Positions 26,585 to 35,800 of a stretch of DNA of 64,000 nt are shown here, in pieces; the stretch's first letter is position 1, and every line of letters begins with the position of its first letter. The notes under the pieces were generated by a model. The model ran no database searches, was not told where the DNA came from, and saw only the letters and a list, made by a program, of their open reading frames with translations. A program made the position numbers and the translations under genes. Source of the stretch: Acerihabitans sp035013185 (GTDB taxonomy: Bacteria > Pseudomonadota > Gammaproteobacteria > Enterobacterales > Enterobacteriaceae); NCBI RefSeq assembly GCF_035013185.1, contig NZ_JAYGJO010000028.1, forward strand, positions 4,779 to 68,778. Direction: 5' to 3'.

Positions 26585-29500
26585 ATGCCAAAACGTACAG
26601 ATATAACCAGTATCCTGATTCTGGGTGCCGGTCCGATAGTTATCGGCCAGGCCTGTGAGTTCGATTACTCTGGAGCGCAGGCGTGCAAGGCCCTGAGGGA
26701 AGAGGGGTATCGGGTGGTGCTGGTTAACTCCAACCCCGCCACCATTATGACCGACCCTGATATGGCGGACGCCACCTACATTGAGCCGATTCATTGGGAA
26801 GTGGTGCGCAAAATCATCGAGAAAGAGCGCCCTGACGCCATTCTTCCGACCATGGGTGGCCAAACCGCGCTTAACTGCGCACTGGATTTAGAGCGTCATG
26901 GCGTGCTGGCTGAATTTGGCGTAACCATGATTGGTGCTACCGCTGATGCCATTGATAAGGCCGAGGATCGGCAGCGTTTTGATAAGGCCATGAAAAAAAT
27001 CGGCCTGGAAACCGCGCGCTCCGGTTTTGCCCATAATATGGAAGAAGCCCTGGCCGTGGCGGCCGACGTTGGTTTTCCTTGCATCATTCGCCCCTCGTTC
27101 ACCATGGGTGGCTCCGGCGGCGGTATTGCTTATAACCGCGAAGAATTCGAGGAGATCTGCGAACGTGGTCTTGATCTTTCCCCTACTACCGAACTGTTGA
27201 TCGATGAATCGCTGATTGGTTGGAAAGAGTATGAAATGGAAGTGGTGCGCGATAAAAACGATAACTGCATCATTGTCTGTTCCATTGAAAACATGGATGC
27301 CATGGGCATCCACACCGGTGATTCTATAACCGTGGCACCGGCGCAGACCCTTACGGACAAAGAATATCAAATTATGCGCAACGCCTCGATGGCGGTACTG
27401 CGTGAAATCGGCGTGGAAACGGGGGGTTCCAACGTGCAGTTTTCAGTTAATCCAGAAAACGGCCGGCTGATCATTATAGAAATGAACCCACGGGTGTCGC
27501 GGTCCTCGGCCCTGGCATCCAAGGCTACCGGGTTTCCGATTGCCAAGGTGGCCGCAAAGCTGGCGGTGGGTTATACCCTTGACGAACTGATGAACGACAT
27601 CACCGGTGGGCGCACACCCGCGTCGTTTGAACCCTCCATCGATTATGTTGTGACCAAGATCCCCCGCTTCAACTTCGAAAAATTCGCCGGTGCCAACGAT
27701 CGCCTGACCACCCAAATGAAATCAGTGGGTGAGGTGATGGCGATTGGTCGTACTCAACAGGAGTCGTTGCAAAAAGCCTTGCGCGGTCTGGAAGTCGGCG
27801 TAAACGGTTTTGACCCTAAGGTTAGCCTGGATGATCCGCAAGCGTTGACCACTATCCGGCGCGAGTTAACAGATGCCGGATGCGATCGGATTTGGTATAT
27901 CGCCGACGCTTTTCGTGCTGGACTGTCGGTGGATGACGTCTTCGGCCTGACCAATATCGACCGTTGGTTCCTGGTGCAAATTGAAGAGCTGGTCACGTTG
28001 GAAAATGTGGTGGCGGCACAAGGTGTTGAGGCTTTGGACGCGGTTTTTCTTCGGCAGCTCAAGCGCAAAGGTTTTGCCGATGCTCGCCTGGCCACTTTGG
28101 CCAGGGTGCCCGAAAGTCAGATTCGCCAGTTGCGTGAGACCTATGATCTTCACCCGGTATACAAGCGGGTGGATACCTGCGCGGCCGAGTTTGCCACCGA
28201 TACCGCCTATATGTACTCCACCTATGATGACGAATGCGAATCCAATCCTACCCGCGATCGTGAAAAAATCATGGTGCTGGGCGGCGGGCCGAACCGCATT
28301 GGTCAAGGTATCGAATTCGACTACTGTTGTGTGCACGCCTCGTTGGCGCTGCGCGAGGATGGTTATGAGACCATTATGGTCAACTGTAACCCGGAGACAG
28401 TGTCCACCGATTATGATACCTCTGACCGGCTCTATTTCGAACCGGTGACGCTGGAAGACGTGTTGGAGATCGTGCGCATCGAACGGCCGAAGGGGGTTAT
28501 TGTACAATATGGCGGGCAGACCCCGCTTAAACTGGCCCGTGAGCTGGAAGCTGCAGGGGTGCCGATCATCGGTACCAGTCCGGACTCTATTGACCGTGCT
28601 GAAGATCGTGAGCGTTTCCAGCACGCGGTAGAACGTCTGGGCCTTAAGCAACCGGCCAACGCCACTGTAACCACTATCGACCAGGCGGTGGAGAAAGCAG
28701 CGCTGATCGGTTATCCGCTGGTGGTTCGTCCTTCCTATGTGTTGGGTGGCCGGGCCATGGAAATCGTCAATGATGACGTGGATCTGCTGCGTTATTTCCA
28801 AACGGCAGTCAGTGTTTCCAACGATGCGCCGGTGCTGCTTGATCGCTTCCTGGACGACGCAGTGGAAGTGGATGTGGATGCCATCTGCGACGGTGAACAG
28901 GTGCTTATCGGCGGTATCATGGAACATATCGAGCAGGCCGGGGTGCATTCCGGCGATTCGGCCTGCTCGTTACCGGCGTATACCCTGAGCCAGGAAATTC
29001 AGGATGTCATGCGCCAGCAGGTGAAGCAGTTGGCGTTTGAACTGAAGGTGCGTGGCCTGGTCAACGTGCAGTTCGCGGTTAAAGCTAATGAAGTCTACCT
29101 GATCGAGGTCAATCCGCGCGCCGCGCGTACGGTGCCGTTTGTTTCCAAGGCCACCGGCGTTCCTTTGGCGAAAGTGGCGGCTCGCGTGATGGTAGGGCAG
29201 TCCTTGGCCGCGCAAGGGGTAACCAAAGAGGTGATCCCACCTTATTATTCGGTGAAGGAAGTGGTGCTGCCGTTTAATAAATTCCCCGGTGTCGATCCGA
29301 TTTTGGGGCCGGAAATGCGTTCTACCGGTGAGGTCATGGGTGTCGGTCGTACCTTTGCTGAAGCCTTTGCCAAGGCCATGCTGGGCAGTCAGTCCACGAT
29401 GAAGAAGTCTGGGCGGGCATTATTGTCGGTGCGCCAGGGAGATAAAGGCCGGGTGGTTGATCTGGCAGTGAAACTGCTCAGGCATGGTTTTGAACTGGAT

Positions 29501-29812
29501 GCGACTCACGGCACCGCAGTGGTGCTGGGCGAAGCGGGCATTAACCCACGACTGGTCAATAAGGTTCACGAGGGGCGGCCGCATATTCAGGATCGGATTA
29601 AGAACGGGGAATACAGCTATATTGTCAATACCACCGCTGGACGGCAGGCTATTGCGGATTCAAAGCTTATCCGCCGCAGTGCGTTACAGTATAAGGTGCA
29701 TTACGACACCACGATGAACGGCGGGTTCGCCACCGCCATGTCGTTGAACTCCGATCCGACTGAACGGGTCATTTCTGTCCAGGAAATGCATAAACAATTG
29801 CTGGGGAGATAA
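26585..29812 (+). CDS. carB: CarB, carbamoyl-phosphate synthase large subunit
   Basis: 1075 residues (E. coli 1073). Two homologous ATP-grasp halves: the first (to about 400) phosphorylates bicarbonate, the second (about 555-935) phosphorylates carbamate. Repeated motifs are visible in both: ILGAGPIVIGQACEFDYS and LGGGPNRIGQGIEFDYC, LPTMGGQTALN and VQYGGQTPLK, and RPSFTMGGSGGG and RPSYVLGGRAM. A C-terminal MGS-type allosteric domain (from about 935) binds UMP/ornithine in relatives. It starts 14 nt after carA. Intact. Confidence 0.98.
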   Translation: MPKRTDITSILILGAGPIVIGQACEFDYSGAQACKALREEGYRVVLVNSNPATIMTDPDMADATYIEPIHWEVVRKIIEKERPDAILPTMGGQTALNCALDLERHGVLAEFGVTMIGATADAIDKAEDRQRFDKAMKKIGLETARSGFAHNMEEALAVAADVGFPCIIRPSFTMGGSGGGIAYNREEFEEICERGLDLSPTTELLIDESLIGWKEYEMEVVRDKNDNCIIVCSIENMDAMGIHTGDSITVAPAQTLTDKEYQIMRNASMAVLREIGVETGGSNVQFSVNPENGRLIIIEMNPRVSRSSALASKATGFPIAKVAAKLAVGYTLDELMNDITGGRTPASFEPSIDYVVTKIPRFNFEKFAGANDRLTTQMKSVGEVMAIGRTQQESLQKALRGLEVGVNGFDPKVSLDDPQALTTIRRELTDAGCDRIWYIADAFRAGLSVDDVFGLTNIDRWFLVQIEELVTLENVVAAQGVEALDAVFLRQLKRKGFADARLATLARVPESQIRQLRETYDLHPVYKRVDTCAAEFATDTAYMYSTYDDECESNPTRDREKIMVLGGGPNRIGQGIEFDYCCVHASLALREDGYETIMVNCNPETVSTDYDTSDRLYFEPVTLEDVLEIVRIERPKGVIVQYGGQTPLKLARELEAAGVPIIGTSPDSIDRAEDRERFQHAVERLGLKQPANATVTTIDQAVEKAALIGYPLVVRPSYVLGGRAMEIVNDDVDLLRYFQTAVSVSNDAPVLLDRFLDDAVEVDVDAICDGEQVLIGGIMEHIEQAGVHSGDSACSLPAYTLSQEIQDVMRQQVKQLAFELKVRGLVNVQFAVKANEVYLIEVNPRAARTVPFVSKATGVPLAKVAARVMVGQSLAAQGVTKEVIPPYYSVKEVVLPFNKFPGVDPILGPEMRSTGEVMGVGRTFAEAFAKAMLGSQSTMKKSGRALLSVRQGDKGRVVDLAVKLLRHGFELDATHGTAVVLGEAGINPRLVNKVHEGRPHIQDRIKNGEYSYIVNTTAGRQAIADSKLIRRSALQYKVHYDTTMNGGFATAMSLNSDPTERVISVQEMHKQLLGR

Positions 29813-29818
29813 GTTTAA

Positions 29819-29858
29819 TCCTGACTGCTAGGCGAATAATAACGCCCGGCAGCCAGGA
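29819..29858 (+). terminator. Imperfect hairpin after carB
   Basis: TCCTGaCTGCtaGGCG and CGCCcgGCAGcCAGGA can pair around the loop AATAATAA with three mismatched positions (lower case). No T-tract follows, so it may be a 3' stabilising hairpin rather than a terminator. Confidence 0.4.
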
Positions 29859-30033
29859 TTGAGCTGTCTATGTTCTGGTCAGTATGTAATGTGCTCGAAG
29901 ATTGGCCATTGTTCACTTTTACTCACTGGCGGCACGCTGATGCAGTGGCTTGACCAGGCTTAAGCGAACGTTGATATAGCTGAACGGGGGTGACGAGGTT
30001 CGTTATACCGCTGGGTATACGTTGCCACCGAGT

Positions 30034-30237
30034 TCACAGGAGATCTTCCATGTGGAAGCTGAAGTCACCTTTACTGGTCGTTGCCTCAGCGGTGCATTTC
30101 GAAGACGCTACCGTCTCTCCTTTCAAAATCAGATCTTCGCGGCCGCGCCGGGTTACGCAATAGACCTCACCCTGTTGTAAAGACTCAAGAGCGTGCGCCA
30201 AATTGTTCCGCAGCGCGGTATAACTAATGGTCCGCAT
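30034..30237 (-). CDS. Orphan Phd/YefM-type antitoxin
   Basis: 67 residues from MRTISYTALRNNLAHALESL, then GEVYCVTRRGREDLIL, the N-terminal DNA-binding and dimerisation half of Phd/YefM antitoxins; the C-terminal half (toxin-neutralising in relatives) is short and ends FSFHMEDLL. The start at 30,237 is preferred over 30,258 because an AAGGA-type site lies about 10 nt upstream and the motif begins there. No toxin gene follows: the 220 bp on its 3' side hold only short broken frames. It could be a relic of a TA pair or an orphan regulator. It lies just downstream of potE on the same strand. Confidence 0.7.
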   Translation of the reverse strand: MRTISYTALRNNLAHALESLQQGEVYCVTRRGREDLILKGETVASSKCTAEATTSKGDFSFHMEDLL

Positions 30238-30267
30238 ACACTTCTTTCCTTCTATCAATAATTGTTT

Positions 30268-30285
30268 CCGGCGCCGTGGCGCCGG
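30268..30285 (-). terminator. Hairpin downstream of potE
   Basis: Perfect inverted repeat CCGGCGCC (30268-30275) / GGCGCCGG (30278-30285) between the potE stop and the antitoxin gene. No T-run follows on either strand, so it may end the speF-potE transcript only weakly or protect its 3' end. Confidence 0.5.
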
Positions 30286-30290
30286 GTCTA

Positions 30291-31616
30291 TCAGTTGAGC
30301 TTAATATTGGGAATTTCGAAGCGTGGTGAGATGATGCCGTATAATGTCCAGCCGAGGAAGGTGACAATGGCACCCCACATCATCGCTTCTTCTCCTGAGC
30401 TATAAAGTGCATAAAAACTGTACATCGCGCCGATAAATGCAATCCCATTGGTCATTTTCGCTTTTTCCGGTGGTAATCCTGCCGCCTGCTGAATCACTAC
30501 AGTGGCGGCCATGGACAGAATGTATGGAATAATATTGGTTACCACTGCCAGATTGACCAGCACATTGAACTGTTTATTGAGCGACGGGCTGATGGTCATC
30601 AGCGACAATCCGGTCTGGATGATGCAGATAATCAACATCCCCTTGATCGGTGCATCAGCCTTACTTGTATGGGAAAAAACTCGGGGGAAGTAACCGGCGT
30701 CGGCGGATGACTTGAATACCTGCGCGATAGTGAATTGCCAACCCAGTAGTGAACCAACGCAGGACATAATCATCAGCGCCATAATGATTTTGCCAATAAA
30801 AGGGGTAAACATATAGGCGAATGCCAGTCCAAACGGTGCAGTAGAATTAGCCAGTGCGCTATTCGGCACAATGCCAGCGATAACGTTGGTGGACACGACA
30901 TAGATAACCGCCGCGCCAAGTGTGCCACCTAATACGGCGATGGGGACATTGCGTTCTGGATTATCGACCACATCCATATTGGCACATGCTGATTCTAGCC
31001 CCAAAAATGCCCAAAGCGTCATGGAAATAGATGCGCCGATAGCCTCGAAGGTCGGTGTGGCGTGCGGGTTCCAGGCAGCAATATAGGCGGACCCGCTAAA
31101 CCAAAACCATCCGAATATGGAAATGCCCACCACCGGTATTATCACGCCCCAAATGGTAATACTGCTAATGCTCCCGGTAAGACGTGCGCCGCCAAAATTG
31201 GCTATTGTAGCCAGCCAGAGCACTGCGATAGTAGCGATGCAGATCCCCAGCGGCGTCAGGCTATGGCCCATAAGCTCAGTGCCGTACCCTACAGCAGAAA
31301 TTGCAATGGCGACATTTGCGATCAGGAGGGAAACACCATAGGTGTAGTTGGCCATAAAATTGCCGGATTTGCCAAAGGCATACTCCGCATACCCTCCCAT
31401 GCCGCCGGTTTTTCGGCTAAACATACCACATTTGGCAAAAGCAAACGCCAACGCCATTGATCCTACGGCCGTAACCAACCAGGATACGATGGATATGGTA
31501 CCGACCTCTGCCAGCTTAGTGGGTAGCATGATGATACCTGAACCCATCATATTTACGGCAGTCAATATAGTGAGTTGAACCACACCCATTTTGTTTTTTG
31601 ACTTGGTCATAATCAT
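30291..31616 (-). CDS. potE: PotE, putrescine:ornithine antiporter
   Basis: 441 residues, about 12 membrane segments, APC superfamily, very close to E. coli PotE (439). Motifs shared with it include NMMGSGIIMLPTKLAEVGTI, GGMGGYAEYAFGKSGNFMAN, LWAFLGLESACANMDVV and SCVGSLLGWQFTIAQVFKSS. It imports ornithine in exchange for putrescine made by SpeF, which consumes protons and gives acid resistance and polyamine export; it can also take up putrescine. The start could be 31,616 or the ATG two codons later (31,610). It lies 90 nt after speF in the same operon. Confidence 0.96.
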   Translation of the reverse strand: MIMTKSKNKMGVVQLTILTAVNMMGSGIIMLPTKLAEVGTISIVSWLVTAVGSMALAFAFAKCGMFSRKTGGMGGYAEYAFGKSGNFMANYTYGVSLLIANVAIAISAVGYGTELMGHSLTPLGICIATIAVLWLATIANFGGARLTGSISSITIWGVIIPVVGISIFGWFWFSGSAYIAAWNPHATPTFEAIGASISMTLWAFLGLESACANMDVVDNPERNVPIAVLGGTLGAAVIYVVSTNVIAGIVPNSALANSTAPFGLAFAYMFTPFIGKIIMALMIMSCVGSLLGWQFTIAQVFKSSADAGYFPRVFSHTSKADAPIKGMLIICIIQTGLSLMTISPSLNKQFNVLVNLAVVTNIIPYILSMAATVVIQQAAGLPPEKAKMTNGIAFIGAMYSFYALYSSGEEAMMWGAIVTFLGWTLYGIISPRFEIPNIKLN

Positions 31617-31706
31617 TTTCTCTTAGTAAGAATCATCACTTTTGCACCAATACGGAAGGTATTGCCCACGTGAGCCGTTATTGGTCTGCAGCGTTTTATC
31701 AGAAGG

Positions 31707-33869
31707 TTATGATTTAATGACATAACCGCAGGCGTGTTTGATCCCATCCTGATCGCTTTCAAGATAGACGCCTTGTAATTCGGGGGAAAAACCGGGTAGC
31801 TGATTGATACCTTCCTCCAAAGCGAGGAAATAACGCTGTACCGGACCACCCCAAACTTCTCCCGGTACCATGCACAGTACTCCGGGGGGGTAAGGCAGCG
31901 CCCCTTCGGCGGCAATGCGTCCTTCTGCTTTGCTCAGACGCACTAGTTCGACGTGGCCACGTACCAACTCGCTGTTGGCATCCTGAGGATTCATCGCTAT
32001 ACGGGGGAAATAGGCCTGGCGGAACATTTCTTTTTGCAGTTGCTTTACATCGTAGCTAACGTACAAATCATGCATTTCCTGGCAAAGGCGCCGGAGGCCA
32101 TAACCTTGATAACGTTGCTTGTGGTTGGCATAAATCGTTGGCAAGACTTCGTTCAACGGAGCATCTTCGGACACATAACGTTCAAATCGTGCAATTTGCG
32201 CAACCAGATGCTGCATTTTCGCCATATCCTCAGCTGGCGTGAGCAGAAAGAGGATAGAATTCAGATCGCATTTCTCTGACACAATACCGTTTTCGCGCAG
32301 AAAATTAGCCAGTATGGTCGCGGGAATGCCGAAATCGGTATATTGACCGCTGGCGCTATCAATTCCTGGTGTCGTTAACAGCAGTTTGCACGGATCAATA
32401 AAGTATTGGTTTTTCGTGTAGCCTTCGAATGCATGCCATTTTTCATCCGGTACGAAGTCAAAAAAACGTAGATCCTTGACCATAATCTCAGTGTCAAAAT
32501 CCTGCCAAGGGCGTCCGTCGATGGTGAGTGGTACAAAAGGCTTAATCATCGAGCAGGTGTTTAGCACGATTTTTCTGGTTTCTATCCCCAGTTTCACGCA
32601 ATCTGCCCAGAGACGTCGCCCGCTTTCACCGGCATGCATTTTGGTATTGACATCGAGTGCCGCGAACAGTGGATAAAATGGGCTGGTGGATGCATGCAAC
32701 ATAAACGCATTATTGAATCGTTTATGATTACAGTAACGGGACTGGCCCTTGATATGTCGATCTTTTTTATGTATTTGTGAGGTTTGCGAAAACCCTGCCT
32801 GCTGTTTATGAACCGACTGGGTAACGATAATGCCCGGATCGTTTTCGTTCAGTTCCAATAATAAAGGTGAACACTCTTTCATCATCGGGATAAATTGTTC
32901 ATAACCGACCCAGGCTGAATCAAACAGAATGTAGTCGCATAGATGGCCGATCTTGTCCACTACCTGGCGCGCATTGTAAATCGTGCCGTCATAGGTGCCC
33001 AGTTGAATAACCGCCAGGCGAAACGGCCTCCGTTCGCCGGCGCGCTCGGGCATGACATGGCGAATTTGCTCCCGCAGGTAATGCTCGTCAAAGCAATGGG
33101 CATCTATCCCGCCAATAAAACCAAACGGGTTACGCGCGGTTTCCAAGTAAACCGGCGTCGCGCCTGCCTGGATGAGTGCGCCATGGTGCACTGATTTATG
33201 GTTGTTGCGATCAAATAGCACCAGATCTCCCCGTGACAGTAGGGCGTTGGTGACTACTTTATTCGACGCCGAGGTGCCATTTAGGACAAAATAGGTTTTA
33301 TCGGCGTTAAATACTTTGGCTGCCTGCATTTGTGCGGCGCAGGCCACCCCTTCATGAATCAATAAATCACCCATTTTGACGTCGGCGTTGCACATATCAG
33401 AGCGGAATAACGTTTCACCAAAAAACTCAAAAAACTGACGTCCTACCGGATGTTTTCGAAAAAATTGTCCCCCTTGATGGCCGGGACAGGCAAAGGTGGT
33501 ATTTCCCATTTCCACGTATTTTTTTAATGCGGAGAAAAACGGCGGCAAGAGTTCGCTCTCATATTTTTCCGCAGTGGCCTCCAACTGTTTCCCGTAAAAA
33601 TCAGCATTGCCATCGCCCAAGGTGAATACGCCATTAATTCTCGAAAGATCTTGGCTATCCAATTCTTCATTACTATTGATGGCGACAAATATGGGAATAT
33701 TCAACCCAGTGAGCCTGATGGTATCGAGCGCGCCATCATGGGCCTCGCGCAATGACAACACCACCGCTGCGACATCTGAAAAGTCAGAATAATTAATATC
33801 CACTATGGGTCGATGAGTATTAAAACATTTATCAAGTCCACGACTGGTGGCAATTTTTAACTGGTTCAT
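31707..33869 (-). CDS. speF: SpeF, inducible ornithine decarboxylase
   Basis: 720 residues (E. coli 732), a fold-type I PLP decarboxylase converting ornithine to putrescine and CO2. The N-terminal CheY-like wing domain (about 1-105) is followed by the PLP domain with FACPGHQGGQFFRKHP, FVLNGTSASNKVV and the Schiff-base Lys in TQSVHKQQAGFSQTS. The C-terminus ends CGYVIKS, about 12 residues shorter than E. coli. GGAGAATG lies just upstream of the ATG. With potE downstream and speFL upstream this is a complete ornithine-responsive acid-resistance operon. E. coli has it at another locus; here it fills the carB-folA interval. Confidence 0.96.
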   Translation of the reverse strand: MNQLKIATSRGLDKCFNTHRPIVDINYSDFSDVAAVVLSLREAHDGALDTIRLTGLNIPIFVAINSNEELDSQDLSRINGVFTLGDGNADFYGKQLEATAEKYESELLPPFFSALKKYVEMGNTTFACPGHQGGQFFRKHPVGRQFFEFFGETLFRSDMCNADVKMGDLLIHEGVACAAQMQAAKVFNADKTYFVLNGTSASNKVVTNALLSRGDLVLFDRNNHKSVHHGALIQAGATPVYLETARNPFGFIGGIDAHCFDEHYLREQIRHVMPERAGERRPFRLAVIQLGTYDGTIYNARQVVDKIGHLCDYILFDSAWVGYEQFIPMMKECSPLLLELNENDPGIIVTQSVHKQQAGFSQTSQIHKKDRHIKGQSRYCNHKRFNNAFMLHASTSPFYPLFAALDVNTKMHAGESGRRLWADCVKLGIETRKIVLNTCSMIKPFVPLTIDGRPWQDFDTEIMVKDLRFFDFVPDEKWHAFEGYTKNQYFIDPCKLLLTTPGIDSASGQYTDFGIPATILANFLRENGIVSEKCDLNSILFLLTPAEDMAKMQHLVAQIARFERYVSEDAPLNEVLPTIYANHKQRYQGYGLRRLCQEMHDLYVSYDVKQLQKEMFRQAYFPRIAMNPQDANSELVRGHVELVRLSKAEGRIAAEGALPYPPGVLCMVPGEVWGGPVQRYFLALEEGINQLPGFSPELQGVYLESDQDGIKHACGYVIKS

Positions 33870-34126
33870 ATATAAACATTCTCCTAATTTAAAAAAAAGA
33901 TTAAATTTTGGTCAATAGGGGCCCAGCTACCCAATGTAGCGTTTTATAAATAATGGGCACTCTATGACCTTTTGTTAATAGATGCGAAACACTCCGCAAG
34001 TGGGATAGATAATTTCCACGGCAATAGCCATTGCTCAAGATAAATGAGATCGTCTTGATTGAAAATATTTCAGTGGAAACAGGTCAATAGCAGGCCCGCT
34101 TGGATGGAATGATATTCCTTGGGGGG
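33870..34126 (-). promoter_or_regulatory. speFL-speF leader RNA
   Basis: 257 nt between the speFL stop and the speF start, moderately AT-rich, without another ORF on this strand. In E. coli the equivalent interval contains a Rho-dependent termination region and pairing RNA segments that are blocked or exposed according to ribosome stalling on speFL. I infer the same role here from position only. Confidence 0.55.
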
Positions 34127-34231
34127 TTATCTGAATGAAAAAAATGAGAAAGAGAAATAGTCGCGAAACCGCGGCATCATAATATGTCTGACTCTCCGGA
34201 TATGCGCCATTTTACTATTATTGTTTTCCAT
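34127..34231 (-). CDS. speFL: SpeFL, ornithine-sensing leader peptide of speF
   Basis: 34 codons, too short for ordinary ORF calling, on the same strand as speF. The peptide starts MENNNSKMAHIRRVRHIMM and ends FSFSFFSFR. E. coli SpeFL is also 34 residues, with MENNS, the sensor motif HIRRxxHIM in the same place and a Phe-rich tail. In E. coli, L-ornithine binds the nascent chain, stalls the ribosome near the stop codon and prevents Rho-dependent termination ahead of speF. The sensor half is conserved here, while the segment after HIMM (PRFRDY) differs from the E. coli one. The opposite strand is also open by chance for about 51 codons. Confidence 0.9.
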   Translation of the reverse strand: MENNNSKMAHIRRVRHIMMPRFRDYFSFSFFSFR

Positions 34232-35017
34232 TTTGGTTACCTATTCATGCGTAAGAAACAGACTAACAATAGCTATACTATCGGCCGTAAGGCTATTTAC
34301 CGTGATCTGTATCATGATTGGTACGGCTTTTATCGTTAGGGATTAACAGGCAAAAAGCAATTAAGTTGGCTTAATTGATAATTTTTCCATGTAGGGTTTT
34401 TTAGTAGAACGCATGATAATTCATCACGGTTTAATACAACATAGATGACAAATAAAACCATATTAATTTATTGCTAAGTGGAAAATAATAAATGACATGT
34501 ACAAGTAATGAACATAAACAGCATTTAATCATTTATTCCATAAAAAATTTAGACAAAAGGTGCATTCGTGGATTTTTAATTTTTTTGAGCCCATATGCCA
34601 ATCGCCCCTAATGTGTGCAGCAATTTTGCATGAGAACACATAATAACTGCATGAACTAAAAAAATATTTTTTGGTGCGTTATCGCATACAGTGTGAAAAA
34701 ACACCTTTTTTGCCGTAATATGACTGTTGCTAAAATAGCACAAAAAGCTAAAATCCAGCATGTTTATGATAATATATGCCATGTACAAGTATTGACATTA
34801 CCTAGCGAGAAAATCCCAAGCTTTAGTTTAATAAAGTTAATATGGTGTATGTATTGAGTTATCATGAGGAAATCTTACGTGGCGTACGGGGAATATTACA
34901 CGAGCCAGCGTATTCACCGTTCGTAGTGGCGAATAGTTGAGGTTTTTGTTACAAATTAAGGCAATAACGGCTATTATTGCCCAGATTTTGCCGAGTGAAT
35001 GAGCGGGATATTGGCCG
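34232..35017. other. Long AT-rich intergenic region (786 bp)
   Basis: No supported gene. A 70-codon minus-strand frame (34,576-34,788) is composed of low-complexity AT-rich codons and has no recognisable homology. The speFL-speF promoter should lie at its left end. A 12-bp sequence, CATGTACAAGTA, occurs twice in direct orientation (34496-34507 and 34780-34791). The overall composition suggests decayed or foreign DNA, or a large regulatory region. Confidence 0.5.
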
Positions 35018-35800
35018 ATGAATAAGAGGATAGCGCAGGATCAGCAGCGGGTCATCACCCGGTTATGTATTGAATGCGCCTTGATGTTGTTGCAACACGG
35101 CGCCGAAAGCATGCTGATAGAACAGCTATCCACGCGTCTGGGCCGGGCTCTGGGCGTGGATCGCGTTGAAAGTTCCATCTCCGCCAACGCAATTGTATTG
35201 ACCACTATCGTTAATGATTTTTGCCTGACCTCCACGCGCAAAAATAACGATCGCGGTATTAATATGCATGTGGTAACCCAGGTTCAACATATCGTGATAA
35301 TGACCGAACATCAGCTATTGGATACAGATGATGTGGCCAAACGCTTGGCCAACATCAAGTCACTACGTTATCCCCGTTGGCTGATGGTGGTGGTGGTAGG
35401 ATTGTCTTGTGGCTGTTTCAGCCGCCTTAACGGTGGGGGGTGGGATGCGTTTATCGTTACGCTGTGTGCAAGCGGTTTGGCGATGTATGTCCGTCAGTTA
35501 TTGACTGCCCGGCAAATTAACCCGTTGATAAATTTCTGCATTACTGCCTTTGTCGCCACCTCTGCTTCGGGTCTATTGATGCGGGTGCCGGTATTTTCCG
35601 GCTCGTCATTAGTGGCTATGCCGGCCAGCGTTCTGTTGCTGGTACCGGGTTTTCCGTTAATTAACGCAGTGGCGGATATGTTTAAGGGGCATGTGAATAC
35701 CGGCCTGGCGCGCTGGACCATGGCCAGCTTGCTGACGCTCGCCATCTGTATTGGCATCGTATTGTCCATGGCGGTGTGGGACTTTCGGGGCTGGTCATGA
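35018..35800 (+). CDS. yjjP: YjjP, ThrE-type exporter N-terminal component
   Basis: 260 residues: a soluble N-terminal part (about 1-120, including LLQHGAESMLIEQLSTRLG) then about five membrane segments; DUF1212/ThrE family, close to E. coli YjjP. YjjP and YjjB together form a split ThrE-type transporter, linked in E. coli to succinate export under anaerobic growth. The stop overlaps the yjjB start (ATGA). In E. coli this pair lies elsewhere on the map; here it is between the speF operon and folA. Intact. Confidence 0.9.
   Translation: MNKRIAQDQQRVITRLCIECALMLLQHGAESMLIEQLSTRLGRALGVDRVESSISANAIVLTTIVNDFCLTSTRKNNDRGINMHVVTQVQHIVIMTEHQLLDTDDVAKRLANIKSLRYPRWLMVVVVGLSCGCFSRLNGGGWDAFIVTLCASGLAMYVRQLLTARQINPLINFCITAFVATSASGLLMRVPVFSGSSLVAMPASVLLLVPGFPLINAVADMFKGHVNTGLARWTMASLLTLAICIGIVLSMAVWDFRGWS

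Noticed and set aside
34184..34339. Plus-strand 51-codon ORF beginning MSDSPDMRHF
   Set aside because: It is the antisense of speFL, whose minus-strand frame matches the known SpeFL peptide in length and HIRRxxHIM motif; the plus-strand frame has no homology.
34576..34788. 70-codon minus-strand ORF in the speFL-yjjP gap
   Set aside because: AT-rich, no recognisable domain; probably chance.
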